Shown: positions 1 to 9,265 of the stretch, piece by piece
Numbering within the stretch: the stretch's first letter is position 1
Layout: each line of letters starts with the position of its first letter
NCBI RefSeq assembly: GCF_002947535.1
Contig: NZ_PUAP01000021.1
Location: forward strand, 62,001 to 126,000
Length of the DNA stretch: 64,000 bases
Origin: Enterococcus mundtii
GTDB taxonomy: Bacteria > Bacillota > Bacilli > Lactobacillales > Enterococcaceae
Reading direction: 5' to 3'
Notes under the pieces: generated by a model
Seen by the model: the letters and a program-made list of their open reading frames with translations, nothing else
Told to the model about the DNA's origin: nothing
Databases searched by the model: none
Program-made: the position numbers and the translations under genes

Positions 1-100
1 AGCTGCTTCTGAAGCAACGATATAGGCTTTTTTTTATTTTTTCCAATTGTCTGACATGTTCAAAACAGTTCTTTTGCGGATCAAACACGGTGAATTTTAC

Positions 101-152
101 AAAAAAATGACTTTACCGAAACAGTTTTTGTTTCAGTAAAGTCGATTTTTTT
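101..152. terminator. Bidirectional intrinsic terminator
   Basis: A 14-bp stem (109-122 with 130-143, one mismatch) has a T run on each strand. It lies directly after the busAB stop codon and ends that operon. Bases 1-100 hold nothing I can assign. Confidence 0.8.
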
Positions 153-158
153 ATTTAC

Positions 159-1889
159 TTAATTTTTCCAACTAGCAACTTTTTCTTGGTTCTTATCGAT
201 CCATTCTCTTGCTGCTTGTTGTGGGTCTTTGCCGCTGTTGATTTCCAACATGACTTCTTCCATGTCTTTTTCTGTCCAATTGAATTTGTCCAACACAGCG
301 TATGCTTCTGGTTGATCTTCTTTTAAGCCTTGGCGGACGATCGTGTGGATCTCTTCCGCATCTCCCATCGCATTTTTTGGATCTTCTAGATATTTCAAGT
401 CATACTTCGCAAACATCCAGTGTGGCGTCCAACCAGTAAAGACGATTGGTTCTTGATTTTTGATTGCTTGTCCTAGTGCAACCGTCATCGCACCTGAAGA
501 AGAGGTCTCAACTGTCCAACCCTCAAGATTTGGATATTGGGCAATCGTATTTTCTGCGGCATTCACCACACCTGCACCAGGTTCGATACCGGTGATTTTT
601 TTGCCTGCTTCATCGGTTAGATCCGCGATCGAATTAACATCCATGTATGTTGGAACAGCTAATCCGACTTTGGCACCTTTCAAGTTTGCACCTAGATCAT
701 CGACTTGATCTTTGTATTGTTCATATTGAGAACCATGAGTTTTAGGTAACCAAGCAGCCACCATCCCATCTGATTCTCCTTTTGCAACGGATTCCCACAT
801 GATCGAATTATCAAGAGGCGTCACCTTCACATCATAGCCCATCTCTTTTAAGACTTCTGCTACGACATTCGTTGAAGCAACTTCTGTATCCCATTCCACA
901 TAAGAAAGATTGATGGTGTTTGTTTCTTTTGTTGAAGAACTAAAACTACCAACACCGATCGCACCTAATAAAACGACGACTACTGCACCAATGATCACTC
1001 CTTGGCGCTTTTTATTTTTTTGTTTCGCAGTACCTGCTGCTTTTTGATCATTTGGTTGATTCAAGTGTTGCGTAAAACGGTCAATGATAATGGCTAAGAT
1101 CACTAATGCTACCCCATTGACAAAACCGTTTCCGACTTGTGCACGTTGTAAAGCAGAAAGGACACCACGACCTAAACCAGGCGCTCCGATCATTGAAGCA
1201 ATCACGACCATTGAAAGAGAAAGCATAGTTGTCTGATTGATCCCTGCCATGATCGTTCCTTTTGCTAGTGGTAATTCAAGTTTCACTAGTTTTTGCCAAC
1301 TCGTACTACCAAATGAATCAGACGCTTCTACTAACTCTTTAGGTACTTGGCGAATACCTAGGTTCGTAAAACGAACCGTTGGTGGTAACGCAAAGATCAC
1401 TGAGGCAAACACCCCTGGAACCATACCGATTCCGAAAAAGGCAACCGCTGGAATCAAATAAACAAAACCAGGCATTGTTTGCATAAAGTCAAGAATTGGT
1501 TTAATGATTCCTTGCGCTTTATCATTTTTCGCCATTAAAATACCAAGAGGTACACCAATGATGATTGAGATCACACTAGATAGTAACACCAATGTGACAG
1601 TATTCATCAAATCTGTCCATAATCCTTGATTATAAATGAACCATAAGCCAATCAAAGTAAATAATGTCAATCCGGGACGTTTTTTTGAAATAAAGAACGC
1701 TGCAACTGCCATTAAAAGAATAAATAGTGGTGCTGGTATCACTAATAAAAGATTTGTGATACCTGTCATCACTGCTTGACCAATCGTTTGAAGGAATGAG
1801 AACAGTCCTGCGAACGTTGTTGTCAACCAATCAGTGATCGTTTCGACCCAGTCAGCGACGGGTACTTGATAGTTCAATAGATTATTCAT
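159..1889 (-). CDS. busAB: Glycine betaine ABC transporter, fused permease and substrate-binding protein (OpuABC/BusAB type)
   Basis: This is the membrane and binding half of an osmoprotectant importer. Residues about 45-285 form the permease, with several membrane helices and a cytoplasmic coupling loop around 178-207. After a basic linker and another membrane helix near 300-315, residues about 325-576 form an OpuAC-type betaine-binding domain tethered outside the membrane. The fusion of permease and receptor is characteristic of lactic acid bacteria (OpuABC or BusAB of Lactococcus). The start overlaps the ATPase gene by 8 bp, so the two are translationally coupled. The start ATG keeps that overlap. 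The length of 576 residues fits the family. Substrate is inferred from family. Betaine is likely; carnitine or proline betaine are possible. Confidence 0.93.
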   Translation of the reverse strand: MNNLLNYQVPVADWVETITDWLTTTFAGLFSFLQTIGQAVMTGITNLLLVIPAPLFILLMAVAAFFISKKRPGLTLFTLIGLWFIYNQGLWTDLMNTVTLVLLSSVISIIIGVPLGILMAKNDKAQGIIKPILDFMQTMPGFVYLIPAVAFFGIGMVPGVFASVIFALPPTVRFTNLGIRQVPKELVEASDSFGSTSWQKLVKLELPLAKGTIMAGINQTTMLSLSMVVIASMIGAPGLGRGVLSALQRAQVGNGFVNGVALVILAIIIDRFTQHLNQPNDQKAAGTAKQKNKKRQGVIIGAVVVVLLGAIGVGSFSSSTKETNTINLSYVEWDTEVASTNVVAEVLKEMGYDVKVTPLDNSIMWESVAKGESDGMVAAWLPKTHGSQYEQYKDQVDDLGANLKGAKVGLAVPTYMDVNSIADLTDEAGKKITGIEPGAGVVNAAENTIAQYPNLEGWTVETSSSGAMTVALGQAIKNQEPIVFTGWTPHWMFAKYDLKYLEDPKNAMGDAEEIHTIVRQGLKEDQPEAYAVLDKFNWTEKDMEEVMLEINSGKDPQQAAREWIDKNQEKVASWKN

Positions 1890-3075
1890 GTTCGCTCACC
1901 TCACTTGTTGCTGCTAATGCTTCGATTACGCTACCTCGGATAATAACGCCTTTTAATTTCCCGTTATCAACCACGGCTAATGGCGTCGGCGAATCATAAA
2001 TAATATTGAAGATATCACTAACTAGCATATCTTTACCGATCACGGTAACATTTTCATCAAGGAAATCGATCAATGGACGTTTTTGACGTCTTGCTTCTAA
2101 TGCTTGATCTGCTGTAATGATCCCTTTTAAGTTACGTTTTCTATCTACCGCCATCAACATGCTGACTTCTTCGTTACGCATACGTGTCAACGCAACGTTT
2201 GGACCATCTGATTCGATATTTGTGGTTAATGCAGGAACCATGATGTTTTGCGCCGTCAAGACTTTCGAGCGATCGACTTCTTCAACGAATTCTCTCACGT
2301 AATCATTGGCTGGATTAGTCAAGATTTCTTCCCCAGTACCGATTTGCATGATTTCTCCGTCTTTCATCAACGCAATGCGATCCCCGATACGCAATGCTTC
2401 ATTTAAATCATGTGTGATGAAGATGATCGTTTTTTGCACATTGGATTGTAGTTCCAATAATTCATCTTGCATTTCACGACGAATCAATGGATCAAGTGCT
2501 GAGAAAGCTTCATCCATCAATAGGATCTCTGGATCATTTGCCAATGCTCGGGCTAACCCTACACGTTGTTGCATCCCACCAGATAATTGACTAGGGTATT
2601 GATCTTTAAAGGATAACAAGCTTGAGTTCTCTAGCGCTTTTTCTGCTTTAGCTTGACGTTCTTCTTTAGGAATACCGCGAACTTCAAGACCATATTCTGT
2701 ATTTTCTAAAATCGTACGATGTGGGAATAGACCGAAGTTTTGGAACACCATGTTGATTTTGTGACGACGAACTTCACGAAGTTCTTCTTTGCTAAGTGTT
2801 GAGATGTCTTCTCCATCAATCAAGATATTGCCAGATGTTGGTTCAATCAAACGATTCAATAGACGGATCAAAGTTGATTTCCCACTCCCCGAAAGCCCCA
2901 TGATCACGAAGATCTCACCTTCTTGTACATCAAAACTCGCTTCATATACGCCGACAGTTGCGCCGGTTTTTTGTAAAATCTCTGTTTTCGATTGGTGCTT
3001 TTTCATCATTTCCAAAGCAGTTTGTGTTCGTTTACCAAATATTTTCGTTAAGTTTTTTACTTCTACTTTTACCAA
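1882..3075 (-). CDS. busAA: Glycine betaine ABC transporter ATP-binding protein with tandem CBS domains
   Basis: This is the ATPase that drives the BusAB importer. Walker A is at residues 60-68 (GLSGSGKST), the signature LSGGMQQR near 164 and Walker B ([12 protein letters not shown]) near 185-195. Residues about 260-390 are two CBS modules, which in OpuA-type ATPases sense ionic strength or c-di-AMP. The start codon is TTG at 3075-3073, preceded by AAAGGAG at good spacing. There is no in-frame ATG nearby upstream. It is the first gene of the operon and lies downstream of a promoter covered by a palindrome that fits BusR repression. The length of 397 residues is normal. Confidence 0.93.
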   Translation of the reverse strand: MVKVEVKNLTKIFGKRTQTALEMMKKHQSKTEILQKTGATVGVYEASFDVQEGEIFVIMGLSGSGKSTLIRLLNRLIEPTSGNILIDGEDISTLSKEELREVRRHKINMVFQNFGLFPHRTILENTEYGLEVRGIPKEERQAKAEKALENSSLLSFKDQYPSQLSGGMQQRVGLARALANDPEILLMDEAFSALDPLIRREMQDELLELQSNVQKTIIFITHDLNEALRIGDRIALMKDGEIMQIGTGEEILTNPANDYVREFVEEVDRSKVLTAQNIMVPALTTNIESDGPNVALTRMRNEEVSMLMAVDRKRNLKGIITADQALEARRQKRPLIDFLDENVTVIGKDMLVSDIFNIIYDSPTPLAVVDNGKLKGVIIRGSVIEALAATSEVSEHE

Positions 3076-3120
3076 ACAAATTCTCCTTTGTATGTAAATT
3101 CATTTTTCTTTCTGAAAAAA

Positions 3121-3160
3121 GTGACCACACTACGATAACATCATGTAGTCACTTTGTCAA
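3121..3160 (-). promoter_or_regulatory. busA promoter overlapped by candidate BusR operator
   Basis: On the minus strand TTGACA (3160-3155), a 17-base spacer and TATCGT (3137-3132) form the promoter of busAA. The spacer and -10 are covered by the inverted repeat GTGACTACA/TGTGGTCAC (3144-3152 and 3121-3129, one mismatch). An operator overlying the core promoter fits repression by BusR, encoded immediately upstream. Confidence 0.65.
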
Positions 3161-3192
3161 AATCCAAGTATCTGTATTATTAGGGAAACTAC

Positions 3193-3235
3193 ACAAAAAA
3201 ATGGCCAATCCCTTATCAGTATAGGGATTGACCAA
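3193..3235 (-). terminator. Terminator of busR
   Basis: An imperfect hairpin (3203-3233) is followed on the minus strand by seven T residues. It separates busR from the busA promoter, so busR and busA are separate transcripts. Confidence 0.75.
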
Positions 3236-3271
3236 AATTAGAATTAAATGAGATTTTTCTTATCCGCTCGT

Positions 3272-3907
3272 TCACTGGCCATCTGGATAAAAAAAGTTCG
3301 TCATTCGTTGCAGCGTATACTCGTTTCCAATGAAGTGGACGGTATCGCCCGCTGAAAATTTAGCATATGGGCCAGGCGAGACCAACAGCTCTTGATCGTG
3401 GGAAATAGCAATCACTGTTGCACCAGTTGCTTGCCAGATATTCAATTCGCTGATGGATTGATCTAAGTGAGCCGCTTCTTCTGTCAAAGCAAGTTCAAAA
3501 GGCAGAAGTGGGTTCATCTTATGTATTCGTTTCGTTTGACTAACAAGTTGGTCCAATAGTTGCGAAAAATGATTCAACTCTTCTTGTTGTTTTTTCACAC
3601 TTTCCATGATTTCTGCTTTTGTTTCTTGGATCGATTGCACATCTTGGTATTGCAAAAGGAAATCCTTTGCTTTTTCTTTAGATGCTACAAACGCACCACT
3701 GCCATGACGGACTTCCATGATTCCCAGATCGACCAAAACATTGATTGCTTTACGAGTCGTCTCAGGAGAAGCGTTATACGTGCTTGCTAAAGTGGATCTT
3801 GCATGGATCTTTTCGCCGATTTGATAACGATTTTCTACGATTCGTTCTGCCAAGTCAACGGCGATCTGTTGATAACGCGGACGAACCAGTTTGGTTTTTT
3901 CACTCAT
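3272..3907 (-). CDS. busR: GntR-type repressor with RCK_C (TrkA_C) domain, BusR-like
   Basis: This is the likely c-di-AMP-dependent repressor of betaine uptake. Residues about 8-75 are a GntR winged helix (the motif ARSTLASTYNASPETTRKA is its recognition region). Residues 85-130 look like a coiled coil, and residues about 135-208 match an RCK_C ligand domain. This domain order is that of BusR of Lactococcus and Streptococcus, where c-di-AMP binds RCK_C and busA is repressed. The position just upstream of busAA and the palindrome over its promoter support this. A GAGGAAG site precedes the ATG. Ligand and target are inferred from family and context. Confidence 0.88.
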   Translation of the reverse strand: MSEKTKLVRPRYQQIAVDLAERIVENRYQIGEKIHARSTLASTYNASPETTRKAINVLVDLGIMEVRHGSGAFVASKEKAKDFLLQYQDVQSIQETKAEIMESVKKQQEELNHFSQLLDQLVSQTKRIHKMNPLLPFELALTEEAAHLDQSISELNIWQATGATVIAISHDQELLVSPGPYAKFSAGDTVHFIGNEYTLQRMTNFFYPDGQ

Positions 3908-4073
3908 TTTATTCTTCCTCTTTCATCTACTTGTCAGCTAACATCTTACTATGGACGCTTCAAAGAAGCAAAAGTAAACTGGTTTTATTTTTGCTTCTAT
4001 ACAAGAAATCCGGTAGTTGTCAGTTGATTTTTCCAAACTAAACAGTTCGTATCACACACTTTGAGAATAAAGC

Positions 4074-4109
4074 GACAACCACGAAAATCAAAAAATTTTC
4101 GTGGTTGTC
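4074..4109. terminator. Perfect 15-bp hairpin, probable terminator
   Basis: GACAACCACGAAAAT pairs exactly with its reverse complement across a 6-base loop. The better T run is on the plus strand. It sits between the muramidase stop and the busR promoter region, so it probably closes the muramidase transcript, although the minus-strand U tract is poor. Confidence 0.5.
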
Positions 4110-4141
4110 TTTTTGTTTCTTACGCTAAAAACAAACTTCAT

Positions 4142-4960
4142 TTAACTTGTAAATTTTTTCAAATAGTCAGTACTTACATCAAAATGACGGGTAGGAAATT
4201 CTGGGAAATACAGATCACTTGCCCACTGCCAAGCTGCTGTATCTGTATGCAAAGGATTTTTATCAGAAGGATCATACGGCCACTGTGCAACCCAACAATT
4301 TTCTTTTCCTAGACGTGTCATATCTAGCTTGTTTTCGGTAAACCAAGAAGCACTCGAATAGTGGATGACGTTTTGATAGCCGCCCTGTTGGATCGCTTTT
4401 TGGAAAACCAACGCATTATCTGTCACTTTGTCCAAGTTCATCTTTAGATTTTCACTATCGTTGACAACCACAGTTGATGATGGAAGGTTCAACTCTTTCA
4501 TATAATCCAATAAGAACTGAGCTTCCCCTTTTGTATCAGCTTCTTCATTGAACCACGCATAATGATAGACACTTACTTTTAGACCTGCCGCAACGGCTGA
4601 AGCAATCTGTTCAGGAGCAAGCGGATTTTTATACGAGTCTCCTTCAGTCAATTTCACGACTACACCCTTAATGCCGTAGTTTTTCATCGTTTGGAACTCT
4701 TCAATCGATATTTTGCCATTATTAGAAGATATGTCAATAAAATCTTTAGCTGGTCTTCCTGATTCGGCAGCGGAGATTCCTGAATCGTCTGTCAGACTTC
4801 GGGTGAGTGATTCTGAGAATTGGCTGCTACTACCTAACACATGTTGATTTTTTTCAGTAATCGTAGGCTTGATTGGAATCGAAGTTGCCTGTGCTGTTCC
4901 TCCGATAAAAACCATTAAAGTAAAAGAAATAACACCTACCCGTTTGATCATTGTACGCAT
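4142..4960 (-). CDS. Secreted GH25-family muramidase (lysozyme)
   Basis: This is a peptidoglycan hydrolase predicted to act outside the cell. A basic start and hydrophobic stretch (residues 1-25) form a signal peptide. Residues 26-70 are a Ser/Thr-rich linker without a recognised domain. Residues about 72-272 form a GH25 barrel: D76 in DISSNNG, the VVVKLTEG strand, the catalytic DxE-type pair D168-S-E170, and the YHYAWF strand near 132-137. The enzyme class would cut MurNAc-GlcNAc bonds. AAAGGAAG precedes the ATG. No cell-wall-binding domain or anchor is visible. It is monocistronic, and there is no phage gene nearby, so a housekeeping or secreted lytic role is more likely than an endolysin. 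Confidence 0.85.
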   Translation of the reverse strand: MRTMIKRVGVISFTLMVFIGGTAQATSIPIKPTITEKNQHVLGSSSQFSESLTRSLTDDSGISAAESGRPAKDFIDISSNNGKISIEEFQTMKNYGIKGVVVKLTEGDSYKNPLAPEQIASAVAAGLKVSVYHYAWFNEEADTKGEAQFLLDYMKELNLPSSTVVVNDSENLKMNLDKVTDNALVFQKAIQQGGYQNVIHYSSASWFTENKLDMTRLGKENCWVAQWPYDPSDKNPLHTDTAAWQWASDLYFPEFPTRHFDVSTDYLKKFTS

Positions 4961-5484
4961 CTTGGATCGCTTCCTTTTATTGAATTTTCAAAGCATCAAC
5001 AAGACGTCCTGTTGGCTCTATTTAAACAAAAATCTAGAAATAAAAAAACAGATAACATGACAATTAATTAAATTTTAAACATAACATTGTTATTAAAAAA
5101 TTAAAAATATTGTTAGTTCAATTTTTACAACATTTATCATCTTACTACTATTTATAGTGAGTACTCTTTTGACTTTTGCTATTTTGATTCGAGTTTCTCT
5201 TTTCGATGATCCTTAGACACTTAATGATCATCTTTCGTTTTGTGAAAGAATTTCTATAAAAAAAATGTATATATAGCTTTTTGTTTTGTCTTCAGACTGC
5301 ATTTATTCCTTCTTTTATTTACATTTTTTTGCATACCTATTTCGTTTGTGATTTTTCGATCGAACATTCATTTATTAGCCAGCAAAGGTTAAAAAAATAT
5401 TTTTTAACGGAGTTTTCCACAAGCATTTCTGTATTAATACAAGCGAATCTGCACGAGATACTTGTTTTCATTGTTTTTCAAAAA
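4961..5484. other. AT-rich intergenic region upstream of nrdH
   Basis: About 520 bases lie between the divergent muramidase gene and the NrdR boxes. I see no convincing coding sequence: an 85-codon open frame at 5281-5538 has no ribosome site and overlaps the NrdR operators. Confidence 0.5.
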
Positions 5485-5531
5485 CCACAAAACATAGTAT
5501 TCCACAATTTCCACAACACAAGATGTAGTGT
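5485..5531 (+). promoter_or_regulatory. Twin NrdR boxes
   Basis: ACACAAGATGTAGTGT (5516-5531) fits the palindromic NrdR consensus. CCACAAAACATAGTAT (5485-5500) is a weaker copy matching at 11 of 16 positions. The start-to-start distance is 31 bp, three helical turns, as is typical of paired NrdR sites. The proximal box ends 7 bases before the -35. Confidence 0.7.
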
Positions 5532-5538
5532 TTGTTGA

Positions 5539-5566
5539 TTGACTTTTTTACTAATAGATTTATACT
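5539..5566 (+). promoter_or_regulatory. Promoter of nrdH
   Basis: TTGACT (5539-5544), a 16-base spacer and TATACT (5561-5566) make a near-consensus sigma-A promoter just downstream of the NrdR boxes and about 40 bases before the nrdH start. Confidence 0.7.
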
Positions 5567-5608
5567 ATTGATTATAGAGAAAACACACGAGCAAGGAGGC
5601 AAATAATA

Positions 5609-5833
5609 ATGAATGTAAAAATCTTTTCAAAAAATAATTGTATGCAATGTAAAATGGTGAAACGCTTTTTAGCTGAAAATAAAATCGACTTTGAAGAAGT
5701 AAATATCGACGAGCAACCTGAAGCAATCTCATGGTTAAAAGACCAAGGATTCCAAAGTGTTCCGGTCATCACTTCAGACGCAGCGACTGTCATTGGTTTT
5801 AGACCAGATCAACTACGTCACTTAGCTAGCTAA
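5609..5833 (+). CDS. nrdH: Glutaredoxin-like NrdH redoxin
   Basis: This is the electron donor for the class Ib ribonucleotide reductase. The redox motif C11-M-Q-C14 resembles the CxQC of NrdH proteins, and the C-terminal GFRPDQLRHL segment is typical of NrdH (thioredoxin-reductase-dependent) rather than of true glutaredoxins. The length is 74 residues, as usual. AAGGAGG lies 9 bases before the ATG. It heads the nrd cluster behind NrdR boxes. A terminator-like structure separates it from nrdE. Confidence 0.94.
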   Translation: MNVKIFSKNNCMQCKMVKRFLAENKIDFEEVNIDEQPEAISWLKDQGFQSVPVITSDAATVIGFRPDQLRHLAS

Positions 5834-5862
5834 GAATCATTCAAACAGTTGTCAAATAGATC

Positions 5863-5942
5863 GAGGATTTACTTGATCCTCTGCCACCATGGATTTGATG
5901 GACTTACGGATATTGTCCGTAACCTCCCCAAATCCTTTTTTA
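5863..5942 (+). terminator. Terminator-like structure between nrdH and nrdE
   Basis: A small hairpin GAGGAT/ATCCTC (5863-5868, 5876-5881) is followed by GGATTTG/CAAATCC (5891-5897, 5929-5935), which encloses TTACGGA..TCCGTAA and ends in a run of at least six T. It looks like an internal terminator or attenuator that would lower nrdEF transcription relative to nrdH. Confidence 0.6.
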
Positions 5943-6014
5943 CAGCAATGAACACCACTATATCTTGTGGTCAAACACGTATCATCAAAATCAAAAAGAA
6001 GGTTGGGCGTATGT

Positions 6015-8174
6015 ATGAGTCTTAAAAATCTAAAAGATGTCAGCTACTTTAAGCTGAATAATGAAATCAATCGACCAGTCAACGGGCAAATCCCTTTAAA
6101 TAAAGATAAAGAAGCTTTAGCTGCTTTTTTTGAAGAAAATGTCAAACCAAATACGATGACGTTTCCAACAGTGATCGACAAAATCCAGTATTTGATCGAC
6201 AACCAATATTTAGAAGCAGAGTTCATTCAATTATATAGTAGTGAATTTATTGAAAAACTTTATCAATTCCTATTCGAACAAAACTTTACATTTAAATCAT
6301 TCATGGCAGCCTATAAGTTCTACTCTCAATATGCGTTAAAAACAAATGATGGTTCTGCCTACTTGGAATCTTATGAAGATCGTGTCGCATTCAATGCGTT
6401 GTACTTTGCGAATGGCGACGAAGAACTAGCCTTAGCTTTAGCTGACGAAATGATCCACCAACGTTATCAACCAGCAACCCCTTCATTTTTGAATGCTGGA
6501 CGTAAACGTCGTGGTGAACTTGTTTCTTGTTTCTTGACTCAAGTAACGGATGACATGAATTCGATCGGTCGTTCGATCAACTCTGCCTTACAACTTTCAC
6601 GAATCGGTGGCGGTGTTGGGATCACTCTTTCTAACCTACGTGAAGCTGGAGCGCCGATCAAAGGATACGAAGGTGCAGCTAGCGGTGTTGTTCCAGTCAT
6701 GAAATTGTTTGAAGATAGCTTTAGTTATTCGAACCAATTAGGACAACGTCAAGGTGCTGGTGTCGTTTATTTAAACGTCTTCCACCCAGACATCATGATG
6801 TTCCTTTCAGCAAAAAAAGAAAATGCAGACGAAAAGATTCGCGTGAAGACTTTATCACTTGGTGTGATCGTTCCAGATAAATTCTATGAATTAGCACGTA
6901 AAAACCAAGAAATGTATCTATTCAGCCCTTATAGTGTAGAAAAAGAATATGGCGTACCATTTTCTTACGTAGATATCACTGCGGAATATGACAACTTAGT
7001 CGCAAATCCAAATATCCGTAAACAAAAAATCAAAGCCCGTGATTTAGAAAATGAAATCTCTAAATTACAACAAGAATCTGGTTATCCATATATCATCAAC
7101 ATTGATACGGCAAATCGTGAAAATCCTGTAGATGGTAAAATCATCATGAGTAACTTATGTTCTGAGATTTTACAAGTACAGACACCTTCTGTCATCAATG
7201 GCAAGCAAGAATATGAAGAACTAGGAACAGATATCTCATGTAACTTAGGTTCTACAAACATCGTCAATTTGATGGATAGCCCTGACTTTGGTCGTTCTGT
7301 CCGCACGATGACTCGTGCATTGACGTATATCACAGATGCTTCAGATATTGACGTTGTTCCACCGATCCAAAACGGGAACAAATTGAATCATACGATCGGA
7401 CTTGGTGCCATGGGACTTCACACTTATTTTGCCAAAGAACAAATGGAATATGGTTCCGAAGAATCAATTGATTTTACCAATGTTTATTTCATGTTGTTGA
7501 ATTACTGGACACTTGTGGAAAGTAACAATATCGCACGTGAGAGAAAACAAGTCTTCCATAATTTTGAAAAATCAGCTTATGCAGACGGCACTTATTTTGA
7601 TAAATATGTCACTGGCGAATTCCAACCAAAATCTGAACGAGTTGCTGCTTTGTTTGATGGTATCTTTATTCCGACTGCCCAAGACTGGGAAAACTTGAAG
7701 CAAGCAATCATGAAAGATGGTTTGTATCACCAAAATCGTTTAGCTGTAGCGCCTAATGGTTCTATTTCTTATATCAACGATACTAGTGCAAGTATCCACC
7801 CGATCACTCGTATGATCGAAGAACGCCAAGAAAAGAAAATTGGAAAAATCTATTACCCAGCGCCTTATTTATCAAATGAAACAATTCCGTATTACACTTC
7901 TGCTTATGATATGGATATGCGTAAAGTGATCGATATTTATGCCACAGCACAAAAACATGTGGACCAAGGAATGAGTATGACGTTGTTTATGCGTTCAGAA
8001 ATCCCAGAAGGTTTGTACGAATGGAAAGATACGACAAAACAATCCACACGTGATCTAAATATTCTAAGACACTATGCTTTCCACAAAGGAATCAAATCGA
8101 TTTATTATGTACGTACGTTTACAGACGATGCAGAAGAAATCGGCAGCAACCAATGTGAAAGCTGTGTGATCTAA
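6015..8174 (+). CDS. nrdE: Class Ib ribonucleoside-diphosphate reductase, alpha subunit
   Basis: This is the catalytic large subunit that reduces ribonucleoside diphosphates to deoxy forms. Visible family features are the ATP-independent N-terminus typical of NrdE, the RRGELVSCFLTQ segment with the first redox Cys, SNLCSEI with the radical-relay region, the AVAPNGSISYIND loop, and the C-terminal C-x-x-C (NQCESCVI) that exchanges electrons with NrdH. An upstream in-frame GTG (5967) would add 16 unrelated residues. The ATG at 6015 begins MSLKNLKDVSYFKLNNE, as in other NrdE proteins, giving 719 residues, so I chose it. It is followed by nrdF after 50 bases. NrdI, the flavodoxin needed to make the Mn cofactor, is not in this cluster. 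Confidence 0.96.
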   Translation: MSLKNLKDVSYFKLNNEINRPVNGQIPLNKDKEALAAFFEENVKPNTMTFPTVIDKIQYLIDNQYLEAEFIQLYSSEFIEKLYQFLFEQNFTFKSFMAAYKFYSQYALKTNDGSAYLESYEDRVAFNALYFANGDEELALALADEMIHQRYQPATPSFLNAGRKRRGELVSCFLTQVTDDMNSIGRSINSALQLSRIGGGVGITLSNLREAGAPIKGYEGAASGVVPVMKLFEDSFSYSNQLGQRQGAGVVYLNVFHPDIMMFLSAKKENADEKIRVKTLSLGVIVPDKFYELARKNQEMYLFSPYSVEKEYGVPFSYVDITAEYDNLVANPNIRKQKIKARDLENEISKLQQESGYPYIINIDTANRENPVDGKIIMSNLCSEILQVQTPSVINGKQEYEELGTDISCNLGSTNIVNLMDSPDFGRSVRTMTRALTYITDASDIDVVPPIQNGNKLNHTIGLGAMGLHTYFAKEQMEYGSEESIDFTNVYFMLLNYWTLVESNNIARERKQVFHNFEKSAYADGTYFDKYVTGEFQPKSERVAALFDGIFIPTAQDWENLKQAIMKDGLYHQNRLAVAPNGSISYINDTSASIHPITRMIEERQEKKIGKIYYPAPYLSNETIPYYTSAYDMDMRKVIDIYATAQKHVDQGMSMTLFMRSEIPEGLYEWKDTTKQSTRDLNILRHYAFHKGIKSIYYVRTFTDDAEEIGSNQCESCVI

Positions 8175-8224
8175 TTTCACTTAGTGATAGAACCGTTACT
8201 GGATTTTAATAAAGGAGCATTCTC

Positions 8225-9190
8225 ATGTCAGAAACTTATTATGCAGCGATAAACTGGAATGAAATTGAAGATATCATTGATAAATCGACTTGGGAGAAAT
8301 TAACTGAGCAATTTTGGTTAGACACACGTATCCCCTTGTCAAATGACTTAGACGACTGGCGTACGCTTTCCCAATTAGAAAAAGATACAGTTGGTCACGT
8401 ATTTGGTGGATTGACTTTACTTGATACCGTCCAATCAGAAAGCGGGATGGATCAATTACGTAAAGATGTCCGCACGCCCCATGAAGAAGCGGTATTGAAC
8501 AATATCCAATTCATGGAGTCTGTCCATGCGAAAAGTTACTCTTCGATCTTCAGTACATTGAATACGAAAAAAGAAATCGAAGAAATCTTTGAATGGACGA
8601 ATACCAATCCTTATTTACAGAAAAAAGCTGAGCGTATCAATGAGATCTACAAAAACGGTACGCCGTTAGAGAAAAAAATTGCGAGTGTCTTTTTAGAAAC
8701 CTTCTTATTTTACTCAGGATTCTATACACCACTTTATTATTTAGGAAATAATAAATTAGCCAACGTGGCAGAGATCATCAAGTTGATCATTCGTGACGAA
8801 TCTGTCCATGGCACGTATATAGGCTATAAATTCCAACTAGGTTACAACGAATTGCCTGAGGAAGAACAAGAAACATTGAAAGACTGGATGTATAATTTGT
8901 TATATGAATTATACGAAAACGAAGAGCGCTACACAGAAGAATTATATGATCCAATCGGTTGGACGGAAGAAGTGAAGACATTCTTGCGTTACAATGCAAA
9001 CAAAGCATTGATGAATCTAGGAATGGACCCACTATTCCCTGATACAGCAAACGATGTCAACCCAATCGTGATGAATGGGATCTCTACTGGTACAAGTAAC
9101 CACGATTTCTTCTCTCAAGTCGGAAACGGCTATCTATTAGGTAACGTAGAAGCGATGAAAGATGAAGATTACTTGATTGGTTTAGACTAA
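8225..9190 (+). CDS. nrdF: Class Ib ribonucleotide reductase, beta (radical) subunit
   Basis: This is the small subunit carrying the dimetal centre and tyrosyl radical. Metal-ligand motifs are visible in order: LLDTVQSE, FMESVHAKSY (Glu, His and the radical Tyr), LETFLFYSGFY and RDESVHG. The length is 321 residues, normal for NrdF. The start has AAAGGAG seven bases upstream. It is co-transcribed with nrdE, with a strong terminator after the stop. Mn-Tyr is expected for class Ib, which would require NrdI from elsewhere in the genome. Confidence 0.96.
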   Translation: MSETYYAAINWNEIEDIIDKSTWEKLTEQFWLDTRIPLSNDLDDWRTLSQLEKDTVGHVFGGLTLLDTVQSESGMDQLRKDVRTPHEEAVLNNIQFMESVHAKSYSSIFSTLNTKKEIEEIFEWTNTNPYLQKKAERINEIYKNGTPLEKKIASVFLETFLFYSGFYTPLYYLGNNKLANVAEIIKLIIRDESVHGTYIGYKFQLGYNELPEEEQETLKDWMYNLLYELYENEERYTEELYDPIGWTEEVKTFLRYNANKALMNLGMDPLFPDTANDVNPIVMNGISTGTSNHDFFSQVGNGYLLGNVEAMKDEDYLIGLD

Positions 9191-9194
9191 ACGA

Positions 9195-9231
9195 AAAAGA
9201 GCTTGGATATTGCATCCTCGCTCTTTTTTTG
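9195..9231 (+). terminator. Terminator of the nrd operon
   Basis: AAAGAGC/GCTCTTT (9196-9202, 9220-9226) with a T7 run follows nrdF. Confidence 0.8.
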
Positions 9232-9265
9232 TTTCTCTTTAATCAACTGCCAACCTTAGTTCTTC

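Noticed and set aside
4142-4960. Phage endolysin identity for the GH25 enzyme
   Set aside because: It has a signal peptide and stands alone without holin, tail or other phage genes.
5281-5538. 85-codon open frame upstream of nrdH
   Set aside because: No ribosome site, composition driven by T-rich DNA, and it overlaps the NrdR boxes.
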